Source of the DNA: VRUE01 sp035548675 | GTDB lineage: Bacteria; Actinomycetota; Thermoleophilia; Solirubrobacterales; 70-9 | Length of the DNA: 55,019 nt | Reading direction: 5' to 3' | Assembly (NCBI GenBank): GCA_035548675.1 | Contig: DASZSJ010000069.1 | Span: 1 to 55,019 of the forward strand | Part shown: positions 15,675 to 24,110 of the stretch, one piece after another | Layout: each line of letters opens with the position of its first letter | Numbering within the stretch: the stretch's first letter is position 1 | Program-made: the position numbers and the translations under genes | Notes under the pieces: generated by a model | What the model was told of the DNA's origin: nothing | The model's input: only the letters and a program-made list of their open reading frames with translations | The model's database searches: none

Positions 15675-18479
15675 ATGGCCAAGACCAGCGAAGTTGCCGC
15701 GCAGGCGGCAGTTCCTTCTAGCGCCGATATCGATCGGGCGGCGAAGTTCGCCCGCGAGCCCTTCCTGCTCGACGGCGAGGGGCCGGAGGCGCTTGCGCCG
15801 GGCACCGCCCGCCGCCGTGCCCTCGACGCCGCCCTGACCGAGCTCGATGAGGGGGCCGAGAACCCCTCGATCCAGTGGCGCCGCGATTTCTCACTGCTGC
15901 TCGGGCTGGAGCGGCTGCTCGCGGAGGAGCCGCCGAAGCTGCGCGACGGAGCGGAACTGAATCCGCACCAGGTTGACGCTCTCTCCGGCACCCTGACCGA
16001 GCTGATGGCCGAGCAGCAGGTCGCCGCCAACGGCAAGCCGAGCGTCAATGGCGACGCCACGCCGGCGGTCGTGGAGAAGGACGGGGAGCCAGCCGAGGGG
16101 GTCGAGGAGAAGGAGGCCCCGGCGGTCAAGGTCGCGGAGAAGGCGGTCGGCGACGCCAACGGCGAGGCCGAGCTCGAGGACGAGGAGCTGGCGCCCGACG
16201 AGGAGCCCCAGGACTGGGAGGAGCAGCCCGCCGAGGACGACGAGGAGACGATCGAGGAGGCGCCCGACGATCCCGGCGCCGAGCGGCGCTTCTGGTTCGA
16301 GCACGCGACCGGCGCCGGCAAGACCGTCGCCGCGGTCGGCTTCATCGACGCCTCGCGCACCGGCGGGGTGCTGATCCTCACCCACCGCCGCAACCTCGTC
16401 GACCAGTTCATCGGCGAGATCTCCGAGCGCGGCTACAAGGAGCGCCTGCGCCCGCCGCTGCTCGGCGACCGCGACGACCCCGACGGCCCGGTCACGGTCG
16501 AGACCTACCAGTGGTTCGTCCGCAACCACAAGAAAATCTCCGACGCCTACTCGATCGTGATCTGCGACGAGGCGCACACCGCGCTGGGCGAGAAGACCAG
16601 CGCCTGCATCCGCGCCTGGACCGGCCCCGTCTTCATCGGCATGACCGCGACCGGGGCGCTGATCGCCCGCCACGTCGCCGACCTCTTCCCGACCCAGACC
16701 TCGCGCTTCGACCTGATCCAGGCGGCGCGCCGCGGCGTGATCTCGCCGCTGCGCTGCATGCGCATCCCGCCCGGGCCGGGGGTGCGGACGATCGCCAAGG
16801 TGCCGCTGCGCAAAGGCGAGGTCGACCAGGACTTCGACCAGGAGGAGCTGGCCGCGCTGCTCGACCAGGAGCCCTTCAACGTCGCGATCGCCGACCTCTA
16901 CAAGACGCGCTTCGAGGGCATGCCGGGCGTCCTCTACACCGCCGGCGTGCAGCACGCCAAGAACGTGGCGAAGGCGCTGCAGAACGTGGGGGTCGCGGCG
17001 CGCGCCGTCTCCGGTGAGACGCCGAAGCGCGAACTGGCCGAGATCCTCGCCGGCTTCGAGCGCGGCGAGGTCGACGTGCTCTGCAACGCGATGCTGCTCG
17101 CCGAGGGCTGGAACTCGCCGCGGGCGACGCTCTGCATGCACCTGGCGCCGACCGCCTCGCGGCGGATCTACCAGCAGCGGGTCGGCCGCGTGACCCGGCG
17201 GGCGCCGGGCAAGGAGGCGGGCCTGGTGATCGACTTCGTCCACCCGGCGACGACCCACGACGAGTCGATCGTCACCCTGCACAGCCTGCTCGACCGCGAC
17301 GTCTACCGCGGCGGCGCGATCGTGATCGGGCCGGTGCGGCGGGCGCGGGGGCGGCGGATCCGGGTCGAGCGGCGGATCGTGCCGGTCTCCGACGACGAGG
17401 AGCGCCGCATGCAGGTGCTCGAACGCGAGCTCTGGCGGATCGCGGTCGACAATCTCGGCTATCCCGAGCAGCACGCCTGGGCGGCGCTGGCGGGGGCGCG
17501 GGTCAACCCGCAGGGCTGGCGCAAGGCGCGGGCGATCCTGCAGGGCTCCGGCTCGAAGGAGCTGAAGCGCCGCTTCCTGCTCACCTGCGTGCAGCGCAAC
17601 CGCAACTCGCAGCTGAAACTGAAAGCGCTGAGCGAGATCGCCGACTTCGGCGACGCCGAGGCCTTCGACGACGCGATCGAGATCGTCGGCAGCTGGAGCC
17701 GCGACGACAAGCGAGCCGGCACGCGGACGCTGCTGCAGGCGCTGGTCGACAAGCGGATCGGCCGCCGCGACCAGGCGCAGGCGTGGGTCTGGCGCCTCGC
17801 CTCCTACACCCGCGAGCTGCACGAAGAGTACGCCGTGCAGCGCTGGCCGGAGACGAAGCGGCTGCTCGGCCTGCTGGTCAACTCCTCGGGGCGGGCGCAC
17901 GGGCGCAACGCGCGCCGGTTGGTCCACGCGGCGCGCAAACAGGACCGCCGCCTGGCGGTGGCGTTGCTCGCCGCCGCGGTCTCGCACACGCCCGAGGGCG
18001 AAGAGGTGCTGCGCGGGGCGCGGATGCGGATGGCGCGCAAGCCCTCGGCGATCGCCCGCGAGCTGCTGCGCAACTTCCCCAAGGGCGGCAAGCGCCGCAA
18101 GCGCAACAAGAAGCGGGGCAAGAAGGACGGCGGAAACGGGGCGGCGCCCAATGGCGAGGTCGCCGCGGTGGAGGCGAGCGACGGAGCGGCAGAGGTCGAC
18201 GGCGACGGTGCGGCGGACGGGCCGCCGGCGACGAGCGGCGAGGGAGGGGCAGAGGCCGATGGGCCCGCCGGCGCCTCCGCGTCAGGGGACGGGGAGCCTG
18301 AGGCGGAAAAGCCCGCCGCGAAAAAAGCGAAGGCGAGAAAACGGACGCGGCGAAGGAAAAAAGCGGCGCCGAGGTCAGAGGCGGAGGCTGACCTCGCCGG
18401 CGCCGAGGCTGACGCGGTCTCCGGAGGGGGCGACGACGACGAGGTTGCCGCGGTCGTCGATGCCGTCGGCGATTCCTGA
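15675..18479 (+). CDS. SF2 DEAH-type helicase with acidic insert and basic tail
   Basis: 934 residues. Motifs in order: NPHQVDAL near residue 97, Walker A ATGAGKT near 211, Walker B DEAH near 297, SAT-like GMTATGA near 321, and motif VI QQRVGRVTRR near 500. The core matches RecA-like SF2 helicases of the type III restriction and DEAD/DEAH group, with a long C-terminal region of unknown fold. Between the Q-like motif and Walker A sits a low-complexity, very acidic insert (about 120-200). The C-terminus is strongly Lys/Arg-rich (about 795-815) and then alternates acidic and basic. The last 35 codons lie over the 3' end of birA on the other strand, so the tail probably arose by loss of an earlier stop. 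The nucleic acid substrate is unknown. Confidence 0.85.
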   Translation: MAKTSEVAAQAAVPSSADIDRAAKFAREPFLLDGEGPEALAPGTARRRALDAALTELDEGAENPSIQWRRDFSLLLGLERLLAEEPPKLRDGAELNPHQVDALSGTLTELMAEQQVAANGKPSVNGDATPAVVEKDGEPAEGVEEKEAPAVKVAEKAVGDANGEAELEDEELAPDEEPQDWEEQPAEDDEETIEEAPDDPGAERRFWFEHATGAGKTVAAVGFIDASRTGGVLILTHRRNLVDQFIGEISERGYKERLRPPLLGDRDDPDGPVTVETYQWFVRNHKKISDAYSIVICDEAHTALGEKTSACIRAWTGPVFIGMTATGALIARHVADLFPTQTSRFDLIQAARRGVISPLRCMRIPPGPGVRTIAKVPLRKGEVDQDFDQEELAALLDQEPFNVAIADLYKTRFEGMPGVLYTAGVQHAKNVAKALQNVGVAARAVSGETPKRELAEILAGFERGEVDVLCNAMLLAEGWNSPRATLCMHLAPTASRRIYQQRVGRVTRRAPGKEAGLVIDFVHPATTHDESIVTLHSLLDRDVYRGGAIVIGPVRRARGRRIRVERRIVPVSDDEERRMQVLERELWRIAVDNLGYPEQHAWAALAGARVNPQGWRKARAILQGSGSKELKRRFLLTCVQRNRNSQLKLKALSEIADFGDAEAFDDAIEIVGSWSRDDKRAGTRTLLQALVDKRIGRRDQAQAWVWRLASYTRELHEEYAVQRWPETKRLLGLLVNSSGRAHGRNARRLVHAARKQDRRLAVALLAAAVSHTPEGEEVLRGARMRMARKPSAIARELLRNFPKGGKRRKRNKKRGKKDGGNGAAPNGEVAAVEASDGAAEVDGDGAADGPPATSGEGGAEADGPAGASASGDGEPEAEKPAAKKAKARKRTRRRKKAAPRSEAEADLAGAEADAVSGGGDDDEVAAVVDAVGDS

Positions 18480-19109
18480 GCCCTCCCCCCAGGCGACCTC
18501 GCGCCCGCGCAGGCCGTCGCGCCGCCGCCACTCGCTCAGCACCGCGCGCTCGTCGGCGTCAGCCCACTCGCCCAGCCGGGCGTCGAGCTCGCGCCGCGCC
18601 GCTTCCGGCGTGACGCCACCGCCGAGCGAGATCGCCGGCTGGCGCAAGTCGTCGGGGAACTTGTGCGGCTCGATCGAGAGGTTGAGCCCGATCCCGATCA
18701 CCGCCCAGCCCTCCTGCGGCTTGGCCTCTATGAGGATGCCGGCGAGCTTGCGTCCTTCGAGCCAGACGTCGTTCGGCCACTTGACCTGGCACTCGGCGCC
18801 GGGGCGCAGTGCCTCCGCCGCGGCGCAGACCGCGAGTGGGACCGAGAGCGGCAGCAGCAGGTGCCGCTCGTCGAGCGGCCGCAGGATCGCCGAGTAGAGC
18901 AGCGCCTTGCCCTCGGGCGCGGTCCAGACCCGCCCCTGCCGCCCTCGCCCCGCTGTCTGTTCGCGCGCGGTGACGACCGTGCCGCCGGGCGCACCGGCTT
19001 CAACCAGCTCACGCGCCCTCGAGTTCGTCGAGTCCGTAATGCGGAAATGGCGGTGGGGGGTCCCAAACGCCCCCCCCAACCCCAACTGACTTCGCGTTTT
19101 TGGGGGCAT
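18375..19109 (-). CDS. birA: Biotin-[acetyl-CoA-carboxylase] ligase
   Basis: 244 residues. It carries the class I biotin ligase signatures: DSTNSRARELVEAGAPGGTVV, the biotinyl-AMP loop QTAGRGRQGRVW (near residue 52), KWPNDVWLEGRKLAGILIE and GIGLNLS. There is no N-terminal DNA-binding domain, so it is a ligase only. The C-terminal beta domain (GDRVSLGAGEVSLRL) is complete. Start ATG 19109 lies in the loop of a palindromic element, and the first six residues come from one palindrome arm. The conserved protein begins near residue 17. The 3' end overlaps the convergent helicase gene by 105 bp. It is the last gene of the haem operon, 20 bp after cobA-hemD. Confidence 0.92.
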   Translation of the reverse strand: MPPKTRSQLGLGGAFGTPHRHFRITDSTNSRARELVEAGAPGGTVVTAREQTAGRGRQGRVWTAPEGKALLYSAILRPLDERHLLLPLSVPLAVCAAAEALRPGAECQVKWPNDVWLEGRKLAGILIEAKPQEGWAVIGIGLNLSIEPHKFPDDLRQPAISLGGGVTPEAARRELDARLGEWADADERAVLSEWRRRDGLRGREVAWGEGSGIADGIDDRGNLVVVAPSGDRVSLGAGEVSLRL

Positions 19110-19133
19110 ATGGAGTACTAAGCGCGAAGTCAG
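19086..19133. repeat. Palindrome family 3, copy D (cobA-hemD / birA junction)
   Basis: Perfect 11-bp arms CTGACTTCGCG (19086-19096) and CGCGAAGTCAG (19123-19133) enclose a 26-base loop containing GCATATGGAGT. One arm holds the stop codon of cobA-hemD and the other encodes the first residues of BirA. The copy at 35803-35852 shares both the CTGACTTCGC arm and the 11-base loop core. Confidence 0.85.
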
Positions 19134-20704
19134 CGTTGGGTGTCGGCGAGGAGGGCGGCTAGGAGGCCGTCGATGTCGTGTTGGGCGGCTTCGACGTCGA
19201 CCTTTAGGCGGGCTTTGCGGGCGGTCTCGCTGGTGACCGGGCCGATCGAGACGACGCGGGCGTCGCGGGGGAAGCGCTCGCCCAGCGCCTCGACCAGGTT
19301 GCGCACGGTCGAGGATGAGGTGAAGGTGACGTAGTCGGCGGCCTGGGCTGCCTCGATCGCCTCGGCGCCGGGCTCCTCGCGCACCGTCTCGTAGAGGGCG
19401 AGGACGTCGACCTCGGCGCCGCGCTGGCGCAGGGCGTCGGGGAGAACGTCGCGCGCCTCGGCGGCGCGGGCGACGAGGACGCGCTTGCCGCGGACGTCGA
19501 CCTCGGCCAGCGCCTCGACCAGGGACTCAGCGACGAAGCGCTCGGGGACGATGTCGGCGTCGATGCCCACCTTGACGAGGGCGCGGGCGGTGCCGGGCCC
19601 GATCGCGGCGACGGTCGCCCACGCGTTCGTGTCTCTCGTCGCCGATGCGCTGGGGGCGTCTCCGCCGGGTTGGACCGGGGGTCGGCCGCCGCCGAGCGCC
19701 CGGGCGTCGAGGCCGGCGTCTCGCATTGCCTCGAACAGCAGCCGCACGCCGTTGGGGCTGGTGAGGACGATCAGGGCGTAGTCGCCGATTCGCGCCACCG
19801 CGTCCTTGACCTCGGCGCTCTCCGTCCGCGGCTCGATCCGGATCGCCGGCAACTCCACCACCTCGGCGCCGAGCTCGCGCAGGCGCTTGGTCAGCCCGCT
19901 CACCTGCGCGCGGGCGCGGGTGACGACGACGCGCTTGCCGTGCAGCGGCCGCCACTCCAGCCAGGCCAGCTCCTCCCGGCGCCCGACCACCGGGCCGACG
20001 ACGATCAGGGCGGGGGCTTTCACCCGCTCACGCTCGACCGCCTCGGCCAGGGTGCCGAGCGTGGCGGCGACGGTGCGCTGGCCCTCCATCGTGCCCCGTT
20101 CGATCGCGGCGGCCGGCTCGTCCCCGTCGCGGCCCGCGGCGATCAGCGCCGCCGCATTGTCGGCGAGGCGCTTGACTCCCATGTAGAAGACGAGCGTGCC
20201 GGGGAAGCGGGCGAGCGCCTCCCAATCGAGCGCGCTCGCCTCCTTCCCGGGGTCCTCGTGGCCGGTGATAAAGGCGACGGCGGAGGCATCGTCGCGGTGG
20301 GTGACCGGAATGCCGGCGTAGGCCGTCGCGGCGACGCCGGCGGTGATTCCCGGCACGACCTCGAACTCGATCCCAGCCGCCCGCAGCGCTTCGCCCTCCT
20401 CGCCGCCGCGGCCGAAGACGAACGGGTCGCCGCCCTTCAGCCTTACGACGCTCTTGCCCTCCCGCGCCGCGGCGATCAGCCGCTCGCCGATCTCCTCCTG
20501 CCCGACGGAGGGCCTCCCCGGCGCCTTGCCGACGTAGACGAGCTCGGCGTCCTCGCGCGCCCCCTCGAGCGCCCCCGGCGGGATCAGCCGGTCGTGGAAG
20601 ACCGCGTCGGCCGCGCCGATCAGCTCCAGCGCCCGCGCCGTCATCAGCCCCGGGTCCCCAGGTCCTGCGCCAACGAGGTACACAACCCCAGCCCGCCCAC
20701 TCAT
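19130..20704 (-). CDS. Fused uroporphyrinogen-III C-methyltransferase / uroporphyrinogen-III synthase
   Basis: 524 residues. Residues about 1-245 are a CobA/SUMT domain: VYLVGAGPGDPGLMTARAL, the VRLKGGDPFVFGRGGEE motif and PVTHRDDASAVAFITGHE. It uses SAM to make precorrin-2. Residues about 255-520 are a HemD domain (GKRVVVTRARAQVSGLTKRL, LTSPNGVRLLFEAM, TFTSSSTVRNLVEALG), which closes hydroxymethylbilane to uroporphyrinogen III. One chain can therefore serve both haem and sirohaem/cobalamin routes from the HemC product. The order hemA-hemC-this gene is the usual actinobacterial arrangement. The spacer to hemC consists entirely of a palindrome, and the stop codon lies in another. Confidence 0.93.
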   Translation of the reverse strand: MSGRAGVVYLVGAGPGDPGLMTARALELIGAADAVFHDRLIPPGALEGAREDAELVYVGKAPGRPSVGQEEIGERLIAAAREGKSVVRLKGGDPFVFGRGGEEGEALRAAGIEFEVVPGITAGVAATAYAGIPVTHRDDASAVAFITGHEDPGKEASALDWEALARFPGTLVFYMGVKRLADNAAALIAAGRDGDEPAAAIERGTMEGQRTVAATLGTLAEAVERERVKAPALIVVGPVVGRREELAWLEWRPLHGKRVVVTRARAQVSGLTKRLRELGAEVVELPAIRIEPRTESAEVKDAVARIGDYALIVLTSPNGVRLLFEAMRDAGLDARALGGGRPPVQPGGDAPSASATRDTNAWATVAAIGPGTARALVKVGIDADIVPERFVAESLVEALAEVDVRGKRVLVARAAEARDVLPDALRQRGAEVDVLALYETVREEPGAEAIEAAQAADYVTFTSSSTVRNLVEALGERFPRDARVVSIGPVTSETARKARLKVDVEAAQHDIDGLLAALLADTQR

Positions 20705-20753
20705 TCCGGTGCGCCTTTGCTCGGATATATGGGGATAAAGCGCACCGGAGCGG
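20705..20753. repeat. Palindrome family 2, copy B (hemC / cobA-hemD spacer)
   Basis: Arms CCGGTGCGC(C)TTT and AAAGCGCACCGG enclose a loop with GGATATATGGGGAT. The element fills the whole 49-bp gap between the hemC stop and the cobA-hemD start. The arms match those inside galT (13457-13509) and before the aldehyde dehydrogenase (41725-41777). Confidence 0.85.
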
Positions 20754-21635
20754 TCATGGAGCCATTGTCTCCGCCCGGTCGAGCAGGTCGCGGGCGCCGG
20801 TGTCGACGAGGCGCTTGGCCAGTTCGGCGCCGAGCAGGGCGGGCTCGGTCGAGTCGCCTTCGACGTGATCGCGCAGCCACTCGCTGCCGTCGGGGAGGCC
20901 GACGAAGGCCTCGATCCGCATCTGGCCCGACTCGAGGTCGACCGCGGCGTGGACGCCGAGCGGGCTGTTGCAGGTCGCCCCGAGCAGGGCGACGACCGTG
21001 CGCTCCGCGGTCACCTCGCGCAGCGCGGGGGGGTCGACGAGCCCCTCGGCCGCGGCCAGGGCCGCCCCGTCCCCGTCGCGAACCTGCAGCAGCAGCGCCC
21101 CTTGCCCGGCGGCCGGGGTCATCGACTCTGCCGGAATCGGGAAGGCGATCTCCCCGGCGCGGCCCAACCGCCGCAGGCCGGCGACGGCGAGCACGATCGC
21201 GTCGAGCTCCCCCTCCGCCAGCTTGCGCAGGCGCGTGTCGACGTTGCCGTGCAGCTCGCGCAGCTCGAGGTCGGGCCGCGCCGCCAGCAGCTGCGCGCGC
21301 CGCCGCAGGCTCGCCGTCCCGACCCGCGCCCCCTGCGGCACGTCGTCGAGCGACGATCCGACCCCGATCCAGGCGTCGTGCGGATCCTCGCGCGGCGGCA
21401 CCGCCGCCAGCGTCAGTCCCTCGGTCAGCTCCGCCGGCAGGTCCTTGGCCGAGTGCACGCCAACGTTGGCTTCGTCCTGGAGCAACGCCCGCTCGACCCC
21501 CCTGACGAATCGCGCCTTGTCCCCAAGCTCCCCGTCGGAAGAGACCTGCACCAACTCGGCCCCGCCGAGCATTTCGGCCACCTGGGTGGCTTGGGCTCTT
21601 GCGAGAGCGCTTCCGCGTGTGGCGATTCGAAGCAT
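20754..21635 (-). CDS. hemC: Hydroxymethylbilane synthase (porphobilinogen deaminase)
   Basis: 293 residues from ATG 21635, the start that gives the family N-terminus LRIATRGSALARAQ; a longer frame from 21698 adds a non-conserved leader. It polymerises four porphobilinogens. Visible family motifs include GVHSAKDLPAEL (substrate-binding loop), RVGTASLRRRAQLLAARPDL, and GATCNSPLGVHA, whose Cys carries the dipyrromethane cofactor. Length is normal. It follows hemA across a spacer that contains a perfect 20-bp inverted repeat and precedes cobA-hemD across a palindrome, so translation of the three genes may be separated by hairpins. Confidence 0.95.
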   Translation of the reverse strand: MLRIATRGSALARAQATQVAEMLGGAELVQVSSDGELGDKARFVRGVERALLQDEANVGVHSAKDLPAELTEGLTLAAVPPREDPHDAWIGVGSSLDDVPQGARVGTASLRRRAQLLAARPDLELRELHGNVDTRLRKLAEGELDAIVLAVAGLRRLGRAGEIAFPIPAESMTPAAGQGALLLQVRDGDGAALAAAEGLVDPPALREVTAERTVVALLGATCNSPLGVHAAVDLESGQMRIEAFVGLPDGSEWLRDHVEGDSTEPALLGAELAKRLVDTGARDLLDRAETMAP

Positions 21636-21647
21636 GATGTGTGTCGT

Positions 21648-21764
21648 GGGGTCGATCCCGGTAGGGGTGGAGCGTCTTGTACTTTTTCGCGGCCACACCC
21701 CCCGGGCGCCAGCAAATCAGCGCTCCTCGAAAAGGTTAAGCGGAACCCCTACCGGGATCGACCC
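21648..21764. repeat. 20-bp inverted repeat at the hemA / hemC junction
   Basis: GGGTCGATCCCGGTAGGGGT (21648-21667) is the exact reverse complement of 21745-21764, with a 77-base loop. The hemA-side arm encodes the last residues of HemA (RVDPGRGSA), and the other arm lies 13 bases before the hemC start. A hairpin, an operator pair or a small inserted element are all possible. Confidence 0.85.
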
Positions 21765-23079
21765 GCCGCAACTCCGTCACATTCGAAGCCCCTTCACCCT
21801 CGGGCTCTGTTTCGACGTCCAACCCAAACAACTCCCGCAGCGCACTGACGTAGAGGTAAGCCTCGTCGCTTCCCGCGCTCCGCTTCATCCGCAACGTCGG
21901 CTCGTGCAGTAGGCGCGAGGCGATCGCCTTTGCCATCGCGCTCAGGCGCTCCCGGTCCGCCTCGCTGAGCTGCTCCCAACGCCCTTCGTTCTCGGCCAGT
22001 ACCCGCCGCACGATCTCGTCGGCGCGCTCGCGCATCGCCGCGATCGTCGGCGTCACCGCGAGCGAGGCGAGCCAGCGCTCGAAGCGGTCCTGCTCAGCGT
22101 CGAGCAGCCGCTCCGCCCGCCGCGCCTCGGCCTCGCGCCCGCCGGCGTTGCGAGTGACTATTTGCTGCACGTCGTCGATGTCGTGCAGGCTGACCCCGGC
22201 GATCTCCCGGCAGGCGGGCTCGATGTCGCGCGGCACCGCGATGTCGACCAGCAGCAAGGGCCGGCTCTCTCGCACGCCCATCACCTGTTCGAGCTCGTCG
22301 CGCTCGACGATGTGGTGCGGCGAGTTGGTCGCCGAGACGACGATATCGGCCTGTACGAGCTGCTCGGGCAGCTCCTCGAAGCGCACCGCATTGCCCTCGA
22401 AGCGCTGGGCGAGGCCGATCGCCCGGTCGTAATGGCGGTTGGCGACGAAGACGGTGCGGACGCCGCGGCGGACGAGGGCACGGGCGACCAGCTCAGCGGT
22501 CTCGCCGGCGCCGATTACGAGCACGCGGCGGTCGGCGAGGTCGCCCAGCGTGCGCCGTGCCAGCTCGACCGCGACCGAGGGGATCGAGACGTTCTTCTCG
22601 CTGATCCCGGTCTCGTTGCGCGCCCGCCCGCCGGCCGCCAGCGCGCCGCGGAAGAGGCGGTTGAGGATCGGCCCGGTCGCGCCCTCGACCAGGGCCAGCT
22701 CGTAAGCGCGCTTGACCTGGCCCTGGATCTCGGCCTCGCCGACGATCATCGAGTCGAGCCCGGCGGTGACGCGGAAGAGGTGGCGCACTGCCTCCCCCGA
22801 GCGCAGCGAGTAGAGGTGGCCGAGCAGCTCGGTAGGGCGGATCTCGGCCTGGCGGGTGAGCACGCCGAGCGCCGTCGACTCGGCCTCGACTGGGTCGGAG
22901 ACGACGAGGTAAAGCTCGGTGCGGTTGCAGGTCGAGATCGCCGCCGCCTCGTGGATGCCGCGGACCTCGGTTAGCTCACGCAGGGCGCCGGCGGCGCGGC
23001 CCTCGGTCAGCGAGAGCCGCTCGCGCAGGTCGAGCGGCGCGGTCTTGTGCGAGACGCCGAGGGCGAGCAGCTCAGACAT
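21736..23079 (-). CDS. hemA: Glutamyl-tRNA reductase
   Basis: 447 residues from ATG 23079, overlapping the stop of the CcmD-like gene (TGATG). It makes glutamate 1-semialdehyde from glutamyl-tRNA, the first step of C5 haem synthesis. The catalytic Cys sits in AAISTCNRTELYL near residue 50. The substrate domain shows HLFRVTAGLDSMIVGEAEIQ and the NADPH domain VLVIGAGETAELVARAL. The dimerisation helices at the end include a typical RLLHEPTLRMK. The C-terminal tail RVDPGRGSA is encoded by an inverted-repeat arm. HemL and HemB are not in the window. Confidence 0.95.
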   Translation of the reverse strand: MSELLALGVSHKTAPLDLRERLSLTEGRAAGALRELTEVRGIHEAAAISTCNRTELYLVVSDPVEAESTALGVLTRQAEIRPTELLGHLYSLRSGEAVRHLFRVTAGLDSMIVGEAEIQGQVKRAYELALVEGATGPILNRLFRGALAAGGRARNETGISEKNVSIPSVAVELARRTLGDLADRRVLVIGAGETAELVARALVRRGVRTVFVANRHYDRAIGLAQRFEGNAVRFEELPEQLVQADIVVSATNSPHHIVERDELEQVMGVRESRPLLLVDIAVPRDIEPACREIAGVSLHDIDDVQQIVTRNAGGREAEARRAERLLDAEQDRFERWLASLAVTPTIAAMRERADEIVRRVLAENEGRWEQLSEADRERLSAMAKAIASRLLHEPTLRMKRSAGSDEAYLYVSALRELFGLDVETEPEGEGASNVTELRRVDPGRGSA

Positions 23080-23351
23080 CAGGCGGCGCCTCCTCCGCTC
23101 CCGTGAGGGGCAAGGGAATCAGATATGGATTGCCCCTCACTCCCGCGTCCGGGGGCGCCTTCCTCACCTTGCGTGCGCGTCTCCGCAAACCCTGCAAGCT
23201 CTCTGAGCTCCTTCTCCATCCGCGCCAGCTTGCTCGCCATGATCGCGACGTAGACGACGATCAGGACGAGGAAGACGACGTAGGCGCCGGCCACGTACTT
23301 GCCCGCCTCGTCCAGCGGCAGGGCGGGGGCGGCGAAGAGGAGGTCGGGCAC
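23079..23351 (-). CDS. CcmD-like small membrane protein with palindrome-encoded tail
   Basis: 90 residues from GTG 23351, one base after the ccmC stop. A single membrane segment (residues about 20-39, YVAGAYVVFLVLIVVYVAIM) is followed by a basic/acidic helix (KLARMEKELRELAGFAE). This is the layout of CcmD, which holds CcmE or CcmC partners during haem export, and the position after ccmABC fits. The C-terminal residues about 65-90 (GAPGRGSEGQSISDSLAPHG) look unrelated to CcmD and come from a palindromic element at 23099-23158 that recurs at 38221-38290. The stop overlaps hemA, coupling cytochrome c maturation to haem synthesis. Confidence 0.8.
   Translation of the reverse strand: MPDLLFAAPALPLDEAGKYVAGAYVVFLVLIVVYVAIMASKLARMEKELRELAGFAETRTQGEEGAPGRGSEGQSISDSLAPHGSGGGAA
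23099..23158. repeat. Palindrome family 1, copy F (inside ccmD-like gene)
   Basis: Arms GTGAGGGGCAA (23103-23113) and TTGCCCCTCAC (23130-23140) flank the core GAATCAGATATGGA (23116-23129). Beyond the stem, CCGCGTCCGGGGGC is shared with the inverted copy at 38221-38290. That copy keeps the identical core but has a different, still paired stem. A related core lies at 34584-34597. Confidence 0.88.
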
Positions 23352-23352
23352 C

Positions 23353-24078
23353 TCAGCTCACCTCCGGCGCGATCCGCGAGCCGCCGCTGCCGCTCGGGGG
23401 CGCGTCGAGCGCCCGCCGCAGCCGCTTCAACTGCCCCGAGGTGCTCTTCGCCGTCAGCTCGAGCTTGACCAGCGTCAGCCAGAGCAGCGCCGTCGCCGCC
23501 AGGCAGACGAGGAAGACGAACATCATTTCCCCCGGCAGGCCGCCGTTGGCGGTGCCGAAGGTGCGCGGGTGGACGAGGCTCTGCGCCATCCGCACGGCCA
23601 TGAAGTTGAGCGGCACGAAGGCGCCCGCGGTGACGGCGAAGACCGAGGCGTAGCGCGCCTGGCGCTCGGGGTCCTCGATCGCGTAGCGGAAGGGGTAGTA
23701 GGTCGCGTACATGAGGAAGACGATCAGGAAGCTGACCAGGGTCGGCTCGTCCCAGACCCACCAGTGCCCCCAGGAGGCCTTGGCCCAGATCGAGCCGGTG
23801 ACGAGCACGGCGACGCCGAAGATCACCGACATGTGGATCGAGACGTAGGACCAGGCGTCCCAGCGCCGCTCGCCGCTACGCAGGTGGAAGATCGCGAAGA
23901 CGCCGCCGACGACGAAGCCGAGCAGGGCGACGATCGCCAGCGGCACGTGCAGGTAGAAGATCTTCTGGATGAAGCCCTGGTCGGCGTCGAGCGGGGCGTA
24001 GAAGAAGACCAGCGAGAAGGCGGCGGCGATCGCGATGACGGTCGCGATCGAGAGGGGCTTTAGTCCTTTGCCGTACAT
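23353..24078 (-). CDS. ccmC: Haem exporter / cytochrome c biogenesis protein CcmC
   Basis: 241 residues with six likely membrane segments. The haem-handling, Trp-rich motif appears as SWGHWWVWDEP near residue 105, flanked by conserved His (YLHVPLA near 43 and SIHMSV near 80), as in the CcmC/CcsA haem-handling family. It presents haem outside the membrane for attachment to apocytochromes. It lies between ccmB and the CcmD-like gene. A CcmE or CcmF is not in the window. Start ATG 24078 gives the expected short N-terminus. Confidence 0.92.
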   Translation of the reverse strand: MYGKGLKPLSIATVIAIAAAFSLVFFYAPLDADQGFIQKIFYLHVPLAIVALLGFVVGGVFAIFHLRSGERRWDAWSYVSIHMSVIFGVAVLVTGSIWAKASWGHWWVWDEPTLVSFLIVFLMYATYYPFRYAIEDPERQARYASVFAVTAGAFVPLNFMAVRMAQSLVHPRTFGTANGGLPGEMMFVFLVCLAATALLWLTLVKLELTAKSTSGQLKRLRRALDAPPSGSGGSRIAPEVS

Positions 24079-24110
24079 GCTTTAGCGCGGGCGAGGCGCG
24101 GCGCTCCCGC

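Noticed and set aside
15891..17987. 698-codon minus-strand frame opposite the helicase
   Set aside because: The plus strand carries all SF2 helicase motifs in order; the minus frame is a high-GC shadow.
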